From NORP23 sp050302475 (GTDB taxonomy: Bacteria > Pseudomonadota > Alphaproteobacteria > Rhodobacterales > Rhodobacteraceae), in assembly GCA_050302475.1 (NCBI GenBank), contig JBNLBF010000010.1:33636-97635 (forward strand): DNA of 64,000 nucleotides. Direction: 5' to 3'. Of the stretch, positions 1 to 9,577 are shown in pieces. The stretch's first letter is position 1, and each line of letters opens with the position of its first letter. A program made the translations under genes and the position numbers. The notes below the pieces were generated by a model, which saw only the letters and a program-made list of their open reading frames with translations, was not told where the DNA came from and ran no database searches.

Positions 1-550
1 GCGTCAGTCCGGGGACGGAGACGATCCCCTGTGCCTCGGGCTTTGGCAGGACCTTAAAGCTGACCTCGCTCAGCACACCCAGCCTGCCCCACGACCCGGC
101 CATCAGCTTCACCAAATCATAGCCGGTGACATTCTTCATCACCCTGCCACCGTTTTTAATAATGTTGCCAGACCCGTCGACAAAGCGGACCCCCAACAGG
201 AAATCGCGGGCTGCCCCCACCGCAATCCGGCGCGGACCGCTGGCGTTTGTGGCGAAGACACCGCCGATAGTGGGTTCGCCGGTGGTGCCAAGAAGGCCGC
301 GCATGTCGGGTGGTTCAAACGCCAGTTGCTGGTTTTCGGCGTCGAGTGTAGCGGTGATGTCGGCCAGCGGCGTTCCGGCCTTCGCGACCATGGTCAGCGC
401 GCCCGGTTCGTAAAGCGTGATCCCTGACAGGCCACCTGTTTCCAGCGCCGTGCCCTCGCGCACCAACCGCGTGCCACCGCCCCGAATGTCCATCGGACCG
501 TTGGCGGCACGGATCGCTTCGGCGAGGTCCTGTTCGGTGGATGGTCTCAC
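1..550 (-). CDS. glcE: Glycolate oxidase FAD-binding subunit GlcE (C-terminal part missing at window edge)
   Basis: FAD-linked oxidase domain of the GlcD/GlcE family. With GlcD and GlcF (not in the window) it oxidises glycolate to glyoxylate at the membrane. The readable 183 residues start at a GTG (550) whose first bases overlap the glcD stop as GTGA, so the two are translationally coupled. They contain the FAD_binding_4 signatures IRGGGTR near the N-terminus, then GEPTIGGVFATNASGPRR and NVTGYDLVKLMAGSWGRLG, typical of GlcE. The gene continues past base 1, so its length and C-terminus cannot be judged. Identification is firm from the motifs plus the glcD neighbour. Confidence 0.9.
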   Translation of the reverse strand, partial: MRPSTEQDLAEAIRAANGPMDIRGGGTRLVREGTALETGGLSGITLYEPGALTMVAKAGTPLADITATLDAENQQLAFEPPDMRGLLGTTGEPTIGGVFATNASGPRRIAVGAARDFLLGVRFVDGSGNIIKNGGRVMKNVTGYDLVKLMAGSWGRLGVLSEVSFKVLPKPEAQGIVSVPGLT

Positions 551-1980
551 GCGATTCTCCGGCTTTCACTTGCCGCCAGCGGAAACACTTTCGCCGGGTT
601 TAGCAGCCATTTCGGGTCGAACACGTCCTTCACCGCCATCTGCGCGACAAGGTCAGCCTCGTTATATTGCGACCTCATCAGATCCCGCTTCTCAATTCCA
701 ACCCCATGTTCGCCGGTCAGGCAGCCGCCGACCTCGACGCAGAGCTTCAGGATTTCGGCGCCCATCGCCTCGCAGGTTTCCAGATCGCCGGGTTTGTTGG
801 CATCATACAGGATCAGCGGGTGCATATTGCCGTCACCGGCATGAAAAACGTTACCTACGTCCAGACCATATTCGGCGGACAGTTCGTTGATCCGGCGCAA
901 CACCATCGGAAGCTGGCTGACTGGGATCGTGCCATCCAGACACATGTAATCATTGATCTGCCCCATCGCCCCGAAAGCGGATTTTCGGCCGAGCCAGATT
1001 TTGGCAGCATCATCGGCGGATTTCGCCTCGCGGAATTCGACCGGGTCGTGGTGCTCAGCGATAGCGCGGATGCGGGACAGCTGGTCGGCGATTTCTGTGT
1101 CTGACCCCTCGACCTCGACGATTAGAAGAGATTCGACCGCTGGATATCCAGCGTTGGTGAATTTTTCGACCGCTTGAAGGATCGGTTTGTCCATAAATTC
1201 AATGGCGACCGGGATGATTCCGGATTTGATAATGTCCGAGACACAAGCCCCCGCAACTTCGTTCGAATTGAACCCAATCAGCACAGGCCGCGCCCCTTCG
1301 GGCTTGGGAAGAATGCGCAGCGTGGCTTCGGTCACCACGCCCAACTGGCCTTCGGACCCGCAAATCAGACCCAGCAAATCCAACCCGGCGGAATCCAGAT
1401 ACGGTCCGCCAATCTCCAGCACCTCACCTTCCATCGTGACCAGTTTAACACCCAACAGGTTGTTCGTGGTCACGCCATATTTCAGGCAATGCGCCCCGCC
1501 GGAATTCATCGCGATATTCCCGGCGATAGCGCAAGCCAACTGGCTGGAGGGATCAGGCGCGTAGAAGAACCCATTCGCCTCCACCGCACCGGTGACCGAC
1601 AGGTTGGTCCGCCCCGACTGCACACGGATGAAACGGTTGTCATAATCGGTTTCAAGCACCCCGTTCAGCCGCGAGACGCCAAGGATCACACTATCCGCTG
1701 TCGGCAACGCCCCGCCGGCCAGCGAGGTTCCGGAGCCGCGCGGCACAACCGGCACGCCTTCCTCATGGCAAATCTTCAGGACTGCAGCGACCTCCTCGGT
1801 CGAGGCCGGCAGAACCGCGATCATCGGCGGGCAGCGATAGGCTGACAGCGCATCGCATTCATAGGCTTTCGTCTCGGTTGGATCATCAATCACTGCGTCC
1901 GCGGGCAGCACAGCACGCAGACGACGGGTGATCGCCGTCTTACGGGCAATTATGTTGGGATCAGGCGTTGGCAGTTCCAT
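547..1980 (-). CDS. glcD: Glycolate oxidase subunit GlcD (FAD-linked)
   Basis: A 477-residue flavoprotein of the GlcD family, which takes electrons from glycolate (or a related D-2-hydroxy acid). Visible: FAD-binding half with VPRGSGTSLAGGALP and ACAIAGNIAMNSGGAHCLKYG, and C-terminal FAD-oxidase half with HAGDGNMHPLILYD and CLTGEHGVGIEKRDLM, where His and Glu line the active site. An in-frame start 22 codons further upstream exists, but the ATG at 1980 follows GGGAGGTCAC at good ribosome-binding distance and gives the usual family N-terminus, so it is preferred. It overlaps glcE by 4 bases. The D-lactate branch of the family cannot be fully excluded, but the glcE partner argues for glycolate. 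Confidence 0.92.
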   Translation of the reverse strand: MELPTPDPNIIARKTAITRRLRAVLPADAVIDDPTETKAYECDALSAYRCPPMIAVLPASTEEVAAVLKICHEEGVPVVPRGSGTSLAGGALPTADSVILGVSRLNGVLETDYDNRFIRVQSGRTNLSVTGAVEANGFFYAPDPSSQLACAIAGNIAMNSGGAHCLKYGVTTNNLLGVKLVTMEGEVLEIGGPYLDSAGLDLLGLICGSEGQLGVVTEATLRILPKPEGARPVLIGFNSNEVAGACVSDIIKSGIIPVAIEFMDKPILQAVEKFTNAGYPAVESLLIVEVEGSDTEIADQLSRIRAIAEHHDPVEFREAKSADDAAKIWLGRKSAFGAMGQINDYMCLDGTIPVSQLPMVLRRINELSAEYGLDVGNVFHAGDGNMHPLILYDANKPGDLETCEAMGAEILKLCVEVGGCLTGEHGVGIEKRDLMRSQYNEADLVAQMAVKDVFDPKWLLNPAKVFPLAASESRRIA

Positions 1981-2062
1981 GTGACCTCCCATGTGCGCGG
2001 GGCAGACCGGGTATGCCGAATTGCGCGTTTCCTTTAACAGAATCACAGGATAAAGGAATGTG

Positions 2063-2767
2063 ATGCAGAACGGTATTCTTGAAACGCTAAACCTGTTCGG
2101 GGTGCTCGACTATGTCGCGGTAGCGGTGCTGATAAGTGCCTGGGCCGGGATTGGCTGGTATGTGGAGCGGGAAAATCCGAAAAATCCGTCGACAGCCAAT
2201 CTGATGACCCAATATCGCGAACAGTGGATGGAGGTAATGACCACCCGCACCCCGCGCATTTTCGACGTCAACTTACTATCCACCCTGCGTCAGGGCACCA
2301 GCTTTTTCATCTCGGCCGTCATGCTGGCGATCGGGGGCTGTGTGGCCCTGATCGGACAGGCCGATCGGTTGCGGGGATTGGCGGGTGACATTACCGGGGA
2401 TACCGAAACCCCGCTCGTGGTGTGGGAGATCAAGATCCTTCTGGTGATCCTCTTCCTGTCGAGCGCCTTTCTGAAATTTGTCTGGTCGCACCGGCTGTTC
2501 GGCTATAACGCCGTGATCATGGCTGCTGTGCCCGAAGGCAATCCGGACGATCCGGAAACCAAATCCATGGCCCGAAGGGCGGCAAAACTGAATATCTATG
2601 CCGCACGGAACTTTAACCGCGGATTACGAGCGACCTATTTCTCGCTTGCGGCCCTCGCGTGGTTGATCGGGTCATGGGGCCTGATCATCGCCGCACCGGT
2701 GACCGTTTATATCCTGTATCAGCGCGAATTTAACTCGCAATCCCGCACCGCGTTGCTGGGGGACTAA
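2063..2767 (+). CDS. DUF599 family membrane protein
   Basis: A 234-residue integral membrane protein matching DUF599 in general pattern. There is an N-terminal hydrophobic helix (LDYVAVAVLISAWAGIGW), a cytoplasmic RxxWMEVMTTRxPRIFDxxLL stretch, a second helix after the RQGTSFF motif, a third around VWEIKILLVILFLSSAFLKF, and a final helix with the tail YQREF. Function is unknown in the family. A GTG lies one codon upstream, but the ATG at 2063 is better spaced from AAAGGA. The 3' end converges with the next gene: the two stop codons share bases in CTAA at 2764-2767, so neither transcript has room for a dedicated terminator. Confidence 0.8.
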   Translation: MQNGILETLNLFGVLDYVAVAVLISAWAGIGWYVERENPKNPSTANLMTQYREQWMEVMTTRTPRIFDVNLLSTLRQGTSFFISAVMLAIGGCVALIGQADRLRGLAGDITGDTETPLVVWEIKILLVILFLSSAFLKFVWSHRLFGYNAVIMAAVPEGNPDDPETKSMARRAAKLNIYAARNFNRGLRATYFSLAALAWLIGSWGLIIAAPVTVYILYQREFNSQSRTALLGD

Positions 2768-4857
2768 CGTCCCTCCACCCGCCAGGCGAGGAAGCTGAAC
2801 ATCGCGACCAACAGCAGGATCAGCCAGCCGGGCGCCAAGGGGATAATGCGGATATCCTGTACCGTGTAGGCCTCGCGCAATGTCAGGCCCATCCAGTTGG
2901 ACCCGGCGGCGACACGTTCCGGTCGCGTGCGACGGATACGTGGCACTCCATCTTCGGACAGCGCAAATATCCCGCCACCGGTCTCATCTATGAAACTCAC
3001 CAGTTCCGGTGTCATGCCGATCGGGGCCTCATATTCCTTCGGGGAGGCCGGCCCCACGGCGACCACCGTATCCGTGTCTCCGTTGGTCACACGGTAAATC
3101 CCGTTCTCTTCGGCCATAAACTCCGCCGTCCACTGTCCGGGCTGCACCTGAGTCAGGTCTGCTGTACCGGTCACACCGGATGGGCTGATGAAGTCAATCA
3201 CTGGCGGAACATCTTCCAGCGACCGGCGCTCCACCGTTACGCTTTCTCCTTTGGCGAGGGCATTCAGAACCTCTTCTTCCAGCTCCGGTTCCTGCATCAG
3301 CCAATGTGCCAGACGGCGCAGCAATTCCAGTTGCGGGCCGCCACCTTCAACGCCGCGTGTCCAAAGCCAGGCATGATCCGACGCCAGAATCGCGATGCGT
3401 CCCTCATCCACGCGGTCCAGCACCAGCAGAGGTTTATCTTCGACCCCTTCCATCAGGACAAAGCCGGAATTGGTGAACATATCGATCTGGCGGAACCAGC
3501 GGCCCCAGGGATGATCATCACCCTCGCGGATTTCCCCACCGCCACCAACCGTATCCAGCCCGCGCGTCACAGGATGCTTTTCCCCCAGATCGGTGATGGA
3601 GGGATAATATCCTTCCTCGAACACCCGACCCGTCGGCATCGCGGGCAGGACGGAACGCAGGGAGGAGCGCGCGAGGCTTTCAACCTCGGCAAAGGCCGGA
3701 CCCGAATTGATCAGGATCGCGCCACCCTCCCGCACATATTTCGCGACATTGTCCAGATAGACATCCGGCAGAACCCCGCGCCGACGGTAGCGGTCAAAGA
3801 TGATCAGATCGAAATCCTCGATCTTATCCATGAACAGCTCCCGCGTCGGGAAGGCAATCAGAGACAGCTCGTTTACCGGCACCCCGTCCTGCTTATCGGG
3901 CGAGCGCAGAATGGTGAAATGCACCAGATCGACAGAGGCATCCGATTTCAGCAGGTTCCGCCAAGTCCGTTCGCCGGGATAAGGCTCGCCGGATACCAGC
4001 AGCACGCTGAGCCGGTCCCGCACGCCGTTGATCGACAGAATGGCGCGGTTGTTGCGATCGGTGATTTCGCCATCAATCGGGCGGGTGTAGAATTCCAGCA
4101 GGTTGATCCCAGCATGTTCGACATTCAGTGCCAGTTCGACCGTTTCGCCCACCGGCAAGGTAAATTCCTGAACCTCACCACCGTCAATCGCGGCTTCAAC
4201 AATGGCGGTGGTCATTCCTTCGGGAACCGCGCCTGTATCTTCGATACGAATGGCGATGGTGACATCTTCGTCGACAATCCCGAAGGCGGGACCGTTTTCG
4301 ATGACCATGCGGCGGTCCCAATCCTCGGGGTGACCGGTTTGCAACAGATGCACAGGTGCCGGGAAATCGGTGATGGAGGTCAGATCATGATTGCGCCCAT
4401 CGCTGATGATCACAGCCCCCGCCAGCCGGTCTGACGAGACCTCTGCCGTGGCATCGGACAACGCCTGCAACAGCAGCGTTCCGCGCACCTGAGCGGATTC
4501 AGACGTATCGCGCACCGTCACGATCCGCGTTTCCAGCGCCTGATCGTCAGAGGCCGGTAATCTGTCCAACAACTCCTGCAACGCGCTCGCCGTCTGGCTT
4601 TCGCGGTCTGACAGGGTTTGGCTGGCGCTTTCATCAACGACGACGATCACGATATCGGACAGGGGATTGCGATCCTCCTGCCGATAGGCGGGGTTGGCGA
4701 GGCCCGCAACCAGCAATCCCAGCGCAAAAAACCGCAGGAACCAGCCGTTCAGCCGCAGCACAGCCGCCAGCACCAATAGCGCCAGCGCAATGCCCGCCAG
4801 CGTCAGGATCACGCCCCACGGCAAATAGGGATCAAAGGCTATGGACCCAAACGTCAT
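2764..4857 (-). CDS. Large membrane-anchored protein with glutamine-amidotransferase-like fold, partner of MoxR/DUF58/DUF4159
   Basis: A 697-residue protein with two N-terminal membrane helices (about residues 15-60), a long extracytoplasmic part and a single C-terminal helix (LAPGWLILLLVAMFSFLAW). The middle resembles the class-I glutamine-amidotransferase-like fold seen in such clusters (VREGGAILINSGPAFAE near residue 390), with a von-Willebrand-like stretch before it (IVIVVVDESASQ near 70). No catalytic Cys-His-Glu set is evident, so an enzymatic role is doubtful. It is the last gene of the MoxR operon and overlaps the DUF4159 gene by 4 bases (ATGA). Known clusters of this type are proposed to act as chaperone or envelope-stress modules; the exact job here is not known. 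Confidence 0.75.
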   Translation of the reverse strand: MTFGSIAFDPYLPWGVILTLAGIALALLVLAAVLRLNGWFLRFFALGLLVAGLANPAYRQEDRNPLSDIVIVVVDESASQTLSDRESQTASALQELLDRLPASDDQALETRIVTVRDTSESAQVRGTLLLQALSDATAEVSSDRLAGAVIISDGRNHDLTSITDFPAPVHLLQTGHPEDWDRRMVIENGPAFGIVDEDVTIAIRIEDTGAVPEGMTTAIVEAAIDGGEVQEFTLPVGETVELALNVEHAGINLLEFYTRPIDGEITDRNNRAILSINGVRDRLSVLLVSGEPYPGERTWRNLLKSDASVDLVHFTILRSPDKQDGVPVNELSLIAFPTRELFMDKIEDFDLIIFDRYRRRGVLPDVYLDNVAKYVREGGAILINSGPAFAEVESLARSSLRSVLPAMPTGRVFEEGYYPSITDLGEKHPVTRGLDTVGGGGEIREGDDHPWGRWFRQIDMFTNSGFVLMEGVEDKPLLVLDRVDEGRIAILASDHAWLWTRGVEGGGPQLELLRRLAHWLMQEPELEEEVLNALAKGESVTVERRSLEDVPPVIDFISPSGVTGTADLTQVQPGQWTAEFMAEENGIYRVTNGDTDTVVAVGPASPKEYEAPIGMTPELVSFIDETGGGIFALSEDGVPRIRRTRPERVAAGSNWMGLTLREAYTVQDIRIIPLAPGWLILLLVAMFSFLAWRVEGR

Positions 4858-7625
4858 TCGCCCAACCTTTCCAGCAGGGCCGGCACATGGACCTGATCGG
4901 ATTTGTAATTGCCGGTCATCACATACATGATCAGGTTCACACCGAACCGATACGCCATTTCGCGTTGACGGTTACCGGCAAGACCACGACCCACGGGATA
5001 AAGCGGCTGTAGCCGGTCATCCATCGCCCAGGCGGCGGCCCAGTCATTTGCGCCGATCACCACCGGCGTAACCCCGTCATTCGGGCTGCTGATAAACAAT
5101 CCCTCGACTTCTTGAACATTGCTGACCTGCGCCCAGATCGGCGGGCCGACCCAACGACCGGGGAAATCATCCAGCAGATAGAAGGCGCGCGTCAGGACAT
5201 GGCCATCCTCCACCGGGACCAGCGGCGGGATATCCAACCGCGCGGTCAACCTTTGCAGCACCTGCCCGTTGCCTGACACACTGCCAAAGCCCGACCCAAG
5301 ATGCGCATCGCGCGTATCAAACAGGATCATGCCCCCCGTCGCCAGATAGCGGTTCAGTTTCAGCACCGCCTGTTCAGACAGGTTGGATTGCGTGTCCGTT
5401 ATCGGCCAGTATAGCAGAGGGAAAAACGCCAATTCATCGCGTTCCAGATCCACGCCGATCGGCTGGCCCGGTTCGATCGAGGTCCGCTCGGTCAATACCA
5501 CGCTCAGCCCAAACAGCCCGGCCTCGCTTGCTGCATCGACCTCCCGGTCCCCGGTAATGACATAGGCCAATACGGTGTCGAGCGAGGCTTCCATGGCCCA
5601 GCGTTCCTCGACCTGTGCATTCGCCCGGTCGGTCGGCAATCCTGTCAGCATCAGTGCTACACCGATCCCGGCTGCCCCGCGGGCCAGATTGAAATTCTGC
5701 AACCGTCCGCCAACCCAAAGACTGGCGAGGATATCCAGAAGCAACAGCGCCAGACCCGCCAGCAGGAACCATGGTTTCAGGAACCTCTCCGCCTGCTGTG
5801 TGGCCACCTGAATCACCACGCCCGCCGGCAAGTCCAGCGGCCCAAGCGCATCCCCGATCCGCAAAACATTCACCGCCGCGGTCGTTTCCGCCGACGTGTA
5901 AATACCGGGCGCCGCCGCGGCGGATGCCCTGTCTGCTGCCAGCAAGCTGCCCTCAACAGGGACAAGCCCGTCAACATCCTGCAATTCACCCCAACCACTC
6001 AGCAATCGGTCCGGTTCCCACAACCGTCCTTCCAACGCGATCGTTTCGCCACCAAATCCACTGTTCACGGACAGCCGTTCCAGCATCTGCACGAACAAGC
6101 CTGACAGTGGCAGCGTCGACCAGCCCGGGCTGGCTGTCACATGGAACAGGACCACCTGCCCCTGCCCCAGCGCCTTACGAGTCACCAGCGGTGTGCCATC
6201 CTCCAACGAGGCAATCGTACGATCCCCCAGTTCCGGTCCCGGCTGGGCAATTATCTGCGAGGTAATCGTAACCTCGTCAGGCACCGTCAGGCCGAAAAAC
6301 GGACTGGTTTCGTCAAACGGCTCCAGCCGCTTGGGAGAGGCCCACGACATCGCGCCACCCAGATCGCGCCCGCCGGCACGCAGACGAACGGGCAGCAACG
6401 GATCTTCGGTCAGTTGCCCTGCGCCGCTCACGGCAAGGTTCGGTCCGGCAAAACGCAGAAGCAATCCGCCTTCTTCGACCCAATTGATCAGTTTTTCGGT
6501 CGATTGCACTGACAGGTTGCCAACATCCGGCAGAATAATTGCATCGGGTGAAGACAGCAGAAGGTCGTTCAACTCGCCCTCGATCACCTCGGCAGATACA
6601 GTCAGCGCCTGCAGCAGGTAGTGCTCACCCGACACCAGCCGGGGGCCTGGGCTGTCGCCGGTGACCACGATCCCGACTTTGCGGCGTTTCAACCCGTCAT
6701 CTGCCAACGCCACCGCCCCCGCTGTCCGCTGGTTCGCCAGCGCCACGCGGGTCATGCGATTGCGTAACTCCAGCGGCAGAACGGTGGTCAGCTCCAACTG
6801 GCTTTCCCCCGCAGGAAGCACGCCTTCAACGCGCTGCAGAACGGTTTCCAACCCGTTCGGCGCGGTGCCGAGGATATTGATTTCAATGTCTCGATCCAGA
6901 TCGGCGGGCGGGCCAATGACGGTCAGTACGATTTCCCCGTTGATAATCTGGATGGGCCAAAGACCCAGCGGCTGGCTTTCAGTTCCCAGCACCTGCACAT
7001 CACCTTTCGCCGCCAGCGCGGCATAAAGCGTGTCGTCTTCATATCCGACCCCGTCGGTGATCCAGACCGTGTCGGCCAGCTCCGTCTGCGCTGCCAGCCA
7101 TTCGGCGAATCCGGCACGGTCAGGTGGCCATGCGGCAGGCTCCAGCGCCCGGATTTCCGGCAACCAGTCTTCTGCCTCTTTGAGGTTATACCCACCATCC
7201 CCCGGCAATGGCTCGGCCAGCGATACGAACATCGTTGGGCGTCCTGCGGCAGATGCCTTGTCGATCTGCGCCTCCGCCAGTTCCAGACGTTCTTCCCAAT
7301 CCGGCGCGCTCGCCCAACCGCCATCTATAACAACCAGCAGCGGGCCGTCCTGATTATCAACCTCTTGCGTTGGATTCAGTACCGGTTCTGCAAAGGCAAT
7401 GATCACCGCGGCCAGCGCCAGCAAGCGGATCATCAGCAGCCACCAAGGCGTGCGTTCCGGCATTTTTTCGGGGTCCCGCAGACCCAGCAATAGCCGGACA
7501 CCGGGGAATTTCAGATGCAGGGGCGAGGGCGGAATCGCCCGCAACAACAACCACAGGACCGGCAACAGCAACAGCCCCAGCAGTAGCCAGGGCGTGAGGA
7601 ATCCAATCGCGCCTAACGTTACCAT
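4854..7625 (-). CDS. BatA N-terminal / DUF4159 domain membrane protein
   Basis: A 923-residue protein. The N-terminus (residues 1-80) is the BatA-type aerotolerance region: a helix LTPWLLLGLLLLPVLWLLLR, a Pro-rich turn and a second helix RLLALAAVIIAFAEPVL. A von-Willebrand-like and amidotransferase-like middle follows (PDAIILPDVGNL, EEGGLLLRFAGPNL). A further membrane segment lies near residue 640 (PWFLLAGLALLLLDILASLWV). The C-terminal roughly 200 residues match DUF4159 (LLYWPITDTQ, GGMILFDTRDA). It overlaps its neighbours at both ends (7 bases with DUF58, 4 with the downstream gene), so it belongs to one operon. Alphaproteobacterial DUF4159 proteins with BatA-like N-termini are usually this large. 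Confidence 0.85.
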   Translation of the reverse strand: MVTLGAIGFLTPWLLLGLLLLPVLWLLLRAIPPSPLHLKFPGVRLLLGLRDPEKMPERTPWWLLMIRLLALAAVIIAFAEPVLNPTQEVDNQDGPLLVVIDGGWASAPDWEERLELAEAQIDKASAAGRPTMFVSLAEPLPGDGGYNLKEAEDWLPEIRALEPAAWPPDRAGFAEWLAAQTELADTVWITDGVGYEDDTLYAALAAKGDVQVLGTESQPLGLWPIQIINGEIVLTVIGPPADLDRDIEINILGTAPNGLETVLQRVEGVLPAGESQLELTTVLPLELRNRMTRVALANQRTAGAVALADDGLKRRKVGIVVTGDSPGPRLVSGEHYLLQALTVSAEVIEGELNDLLLSSPDAIILPDVGNLSVQSTEKLINWVEEGGLLLRFAGPNLAVSGAGQLTEDPLLPVRLRAGGRDLGGAMSWASPKRLEPFDETSPFFGLTVPDEVTITSQIIAQPGPELGDRTIASLEDGTPLVTRKALGQGQVVLFHVTASPGWSTLPLSGLFVQMLERLSVNSGFGGETIALEGRLWEPDRLLSGWGELQDVDGLVPVEGSLLAADRASAAAAPGIYTSAETTAAVNVLRIGDALGPLDLPAGVVIQVATQQAERFLKPWFLLAGLALLLLDILASLWVGGRLQNFNLARGAAGIGVALMLTGLPTDRANAQVEERWAMEASLDTVLAYVITGDREVDAASEAGLFGLSVVLTERTSIEPGQPIGVDLERDELAFFPLLYWPITDTQSNLSEQAVLKLNRYLATGGMILFDTRDAHLGSGFGSVSGNGQVLQRLTARLDIPPLVPVEDGHVLTRAFYLLDDFPGRWVGPPIWAQVSNVQEVEGLFISSPNDGVTPVVIGANDWAAAWAMDDRLQPLYPVGRGLAGNRQREMAYRFGVNLIMYVMTGNYKSDQVHVPALLERLGE

Positions 7626-8509
7626 TCCCGTTCCCCGATCACATAATAAAGCCAGCGCAACAGCGTTTGCGGGGGTTGATCCGTGTGATGTTTGACGTAA
7701 TGCCAGCCCGTATCTCTGGCGAAACTTTCCAGCTTATCGATACGTTCCGCCAGCCGCTCGCGATATTCTTCACGCAGGGCTTTTGCCCGTTGCGTTTCGA
7801 AATCAATCGCTCCGCCCATGCTTTCGAATACAATACGGCCATCGAAGGGAAAGGATTCTTCGGTCGGATCAAGAATATGAACCAGACTGCCCACCCCGGC
7901 ACTGTTCGCCGCGGCTTTCAGGCTGGTGAACAGAACCTCCTCATCCCCCATAAAATCCGACAGGAAAACCGACTGCGCCGCACGGATTGTACTGAACGGC
8001 GGGACCTGTCCATAATCCTGTTCTGACGGGAAATCGCTGGTCAGCACCCTTGCAATCCGATCCAGATGCCGCGCACCCGTGCGCGCCTGTCCTGCCAAAG
8101 TTCCGGGCAGCGAAATCCGCTCGCCCCCTTGCGACAGAACCAGTGACAGTGCCATCGCGATCAGCGAGGCGCGTTCATATTTACTGACCGGAACCTTGTA
8201 GCCCTGATAAGCCATCGACAGCGACGTATCACACCAGATCGCAACCGTGTGCGCAGCTTCCCACTCGCGCTCGCGAATGTATAGATGGTCGGACTGTCCC
8301 GACCGGCGCCAGTCAATCGCCGCTAGGTTATCCCCCGGCAGCGCGTGGCGATATTGCCAGAAACTCTCGCCCATACCGGCCCGACGACGCCCATGCTCAC
8401 CCAGCATCAGGCTGGCGACCAGATGGTGCGCTTCGGCCAACAGATGCGGAAGGCCCTGAACCAGACCTTCGGCTTCGTGCCGGAAATATAGGGCGTCCTG
8501 CTGGCTCAA
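7619..8509 (-). CDS. DUF58 domain-containing protein
   Basis: A 296-residue cytosolic protein. The DUF58 signature is clear around residues 40-80: GRRRAGMGESFWQYR, the DNLAAIDWRRSG core and the following IREREWEA, then a von-Willebrand-A-like MIDAS start (WCDTSLSM). DUF58 proteins are the standard partners of MoxR AAA ATPases and are thought to bind client or metal-dependent partners. It overlaps moxR by 4 bases and the DUF4159 gene by 7, indicating translational coupling. No membrane segment is seen. Confidence 0.9.
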   Translation of the reverse strand: MSQQDALYFRHEAEGLVQGLPHLLAEAHHLVASLMLGEHGRRRAGMGESFWQYRHALPGDNLAAIDWRRSGQSDHLYIREREWEAAHTVAIWCDTSLSMAYQGYKVPVSKYERASLIAMALSLVLSQGGERISLPGTLAGQARTGARHLDRIARVLTSDFPSEQDYGQVPPFSTIRAAQSVFLSDFMGDEEVLFTSLKAAANSAGVGSLVHILDPTEESFPFDGRIVFESMGGAIDFETQRAKALREEYRERLAERIDKLESFARDTGWHYVKHHTDQPPQTLLRWLYYVIGEREW

Positions 8510-9504
8510 GCAGCGGCCTCCTCGGACAGGGTCTGTTCGACCAGACTGTCAATCAACCCGTCAATCGTCATCCCTTCGGCACGCGCGGCAAAGCCCAGTG
8601 CCATGCGGTGTTTCATGACCGGGCGGGCCATCGCTACAACGTCGTCACGCCCCGGGGCAAACCGCCCATCCATCAGGGCACGTGCGCGCACCGACAATGA
8701 CAGCGCCTGCGCGGCGCGTGGCCCGGGTCCCCAGCTGACAGCATGATTCACCACGTCAGAAGCCAAATCACCCGGTCGTGCCCGGCGCACAAGGTCAAGG
8801 ATCATATCTACAATTGCATCACCGATCGGCATCCGGCGCACGATCTGCTGCGCCTCGATCAGGCTGGCGGAATCAAACACGGCCGAAATATCTGTTTCAT
8901 CCACCCCAGTGGTTGTCAGCATAATGTTCCGTTCCGCCTCCAGCGTCGGGTAATCGACATCAATCTGCAATAGGAACCGGTCCAGCTGCGCCTCGGGCAG
9001 CGGATAGGTGCCTTCTTGTTCAATCGGGTTCTGCGTGGCCAGAACATGGAACGGTTCGTCCAGCTTGCGCCGATCTCCGGCAACCGTAACCTCATGTTCC
9101 TGCATCGCCTGCAACAGGGCAGACTGGGTGCGGGGCGAGGCGCGGTTGATCTCGTCCGCCATCAGCAGTTGACAGAAGATCGGACCTTCAATGAATCGGA
9201 AGGCGCGGGTCCCGTCTTCGGCGGTCTCCAGAACTTCTGACCCCAGAATATCCGCTGGCATCAGATCGGGGGTAAACTGCACCCGGTTCGACGACAGGCC
9301 CAGCACGGTCCCCATCGTTTCCACCAGCAGCGTTTTTGCCAGCCCCGGCGCGCCAACCAGCAGCCCGTGCCCGCCGCACATGATCGCGTTCAGCGACAGC
9401 GAGACAACATCGCGCTGCCCGATGACCTTGCGTTCAATCATCTCGACAGCGTCACTCAGCCGCTTTCCCGTCGCCTCAAATGCTTGAATATCCACGTCCG
9501 ACAT
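8506..9504 (-). CDS. MoxR-family AAA+ ATPase
   Basis: A 332-residue AAA+ ATPase of the MoxR type. Walker A is GAPGLAKT (residues 51-58), Walker B ends in MADE (115-118) followed by INRASPRTQSALLQAMQE, the sensor-1 region reads VLATQNPIEQEGTYPLPEAQ, and the C-terminal lid domain follows. MoxR proteins act as chaperone-like ATPases for partner proteins with VWA or DUF58 domains. The start is the ATG at 9504, 7 bases after AAGGA; a GTG one codon upstream is less likely. It heads the operon and is divergent from the DUF1285 gene across about 73 bases, which must hold both promoters. Confidence 0.93.
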   Translation of the reverse strand: MSDVDIQAFEATGKRLSDAVEMIERKVIGQRDVVSLSLNAIMCGGHGLLVGAPGLAKTLLVETMGTVLGLSSNRVQFTPDLMPADILGSEVLETAEDGTRAFRFIEGPIFCQLLMADEINRASPRTQSALLQAMQEHEVTVAGDRRKLDEPFHVLATQNPIEQEGTYPLPEAQLDRFLLQIDVDYPTLEAERNIMLTTTGVDETDISAVFDSASLIEAQQIVRRMPIGDAIVDMILDLVRRARPGDLASDVVNHAVSWGPGPRAAQALSLSVRARALMDGRFAPGRDDVVAMARPVMKHRMALGFAARAEGMTIDGLIDSLVEQTLSEEAAA

Positions 9505-9577
9505 CACAATTCCTTCCTGCCGTTTGCAACCGCTCGGGCCAATCTCTATCTATATAGGACCAACAGACCAGAAACTT

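Noticed and set aside
3304..4434. Long plus-strand open frame (376 codons) opposite the large membrane protein
   Set aside because: Antisense shadow of a gene whose frame is fixed by overlaps with its operon neighbours; composition is not protein-like.
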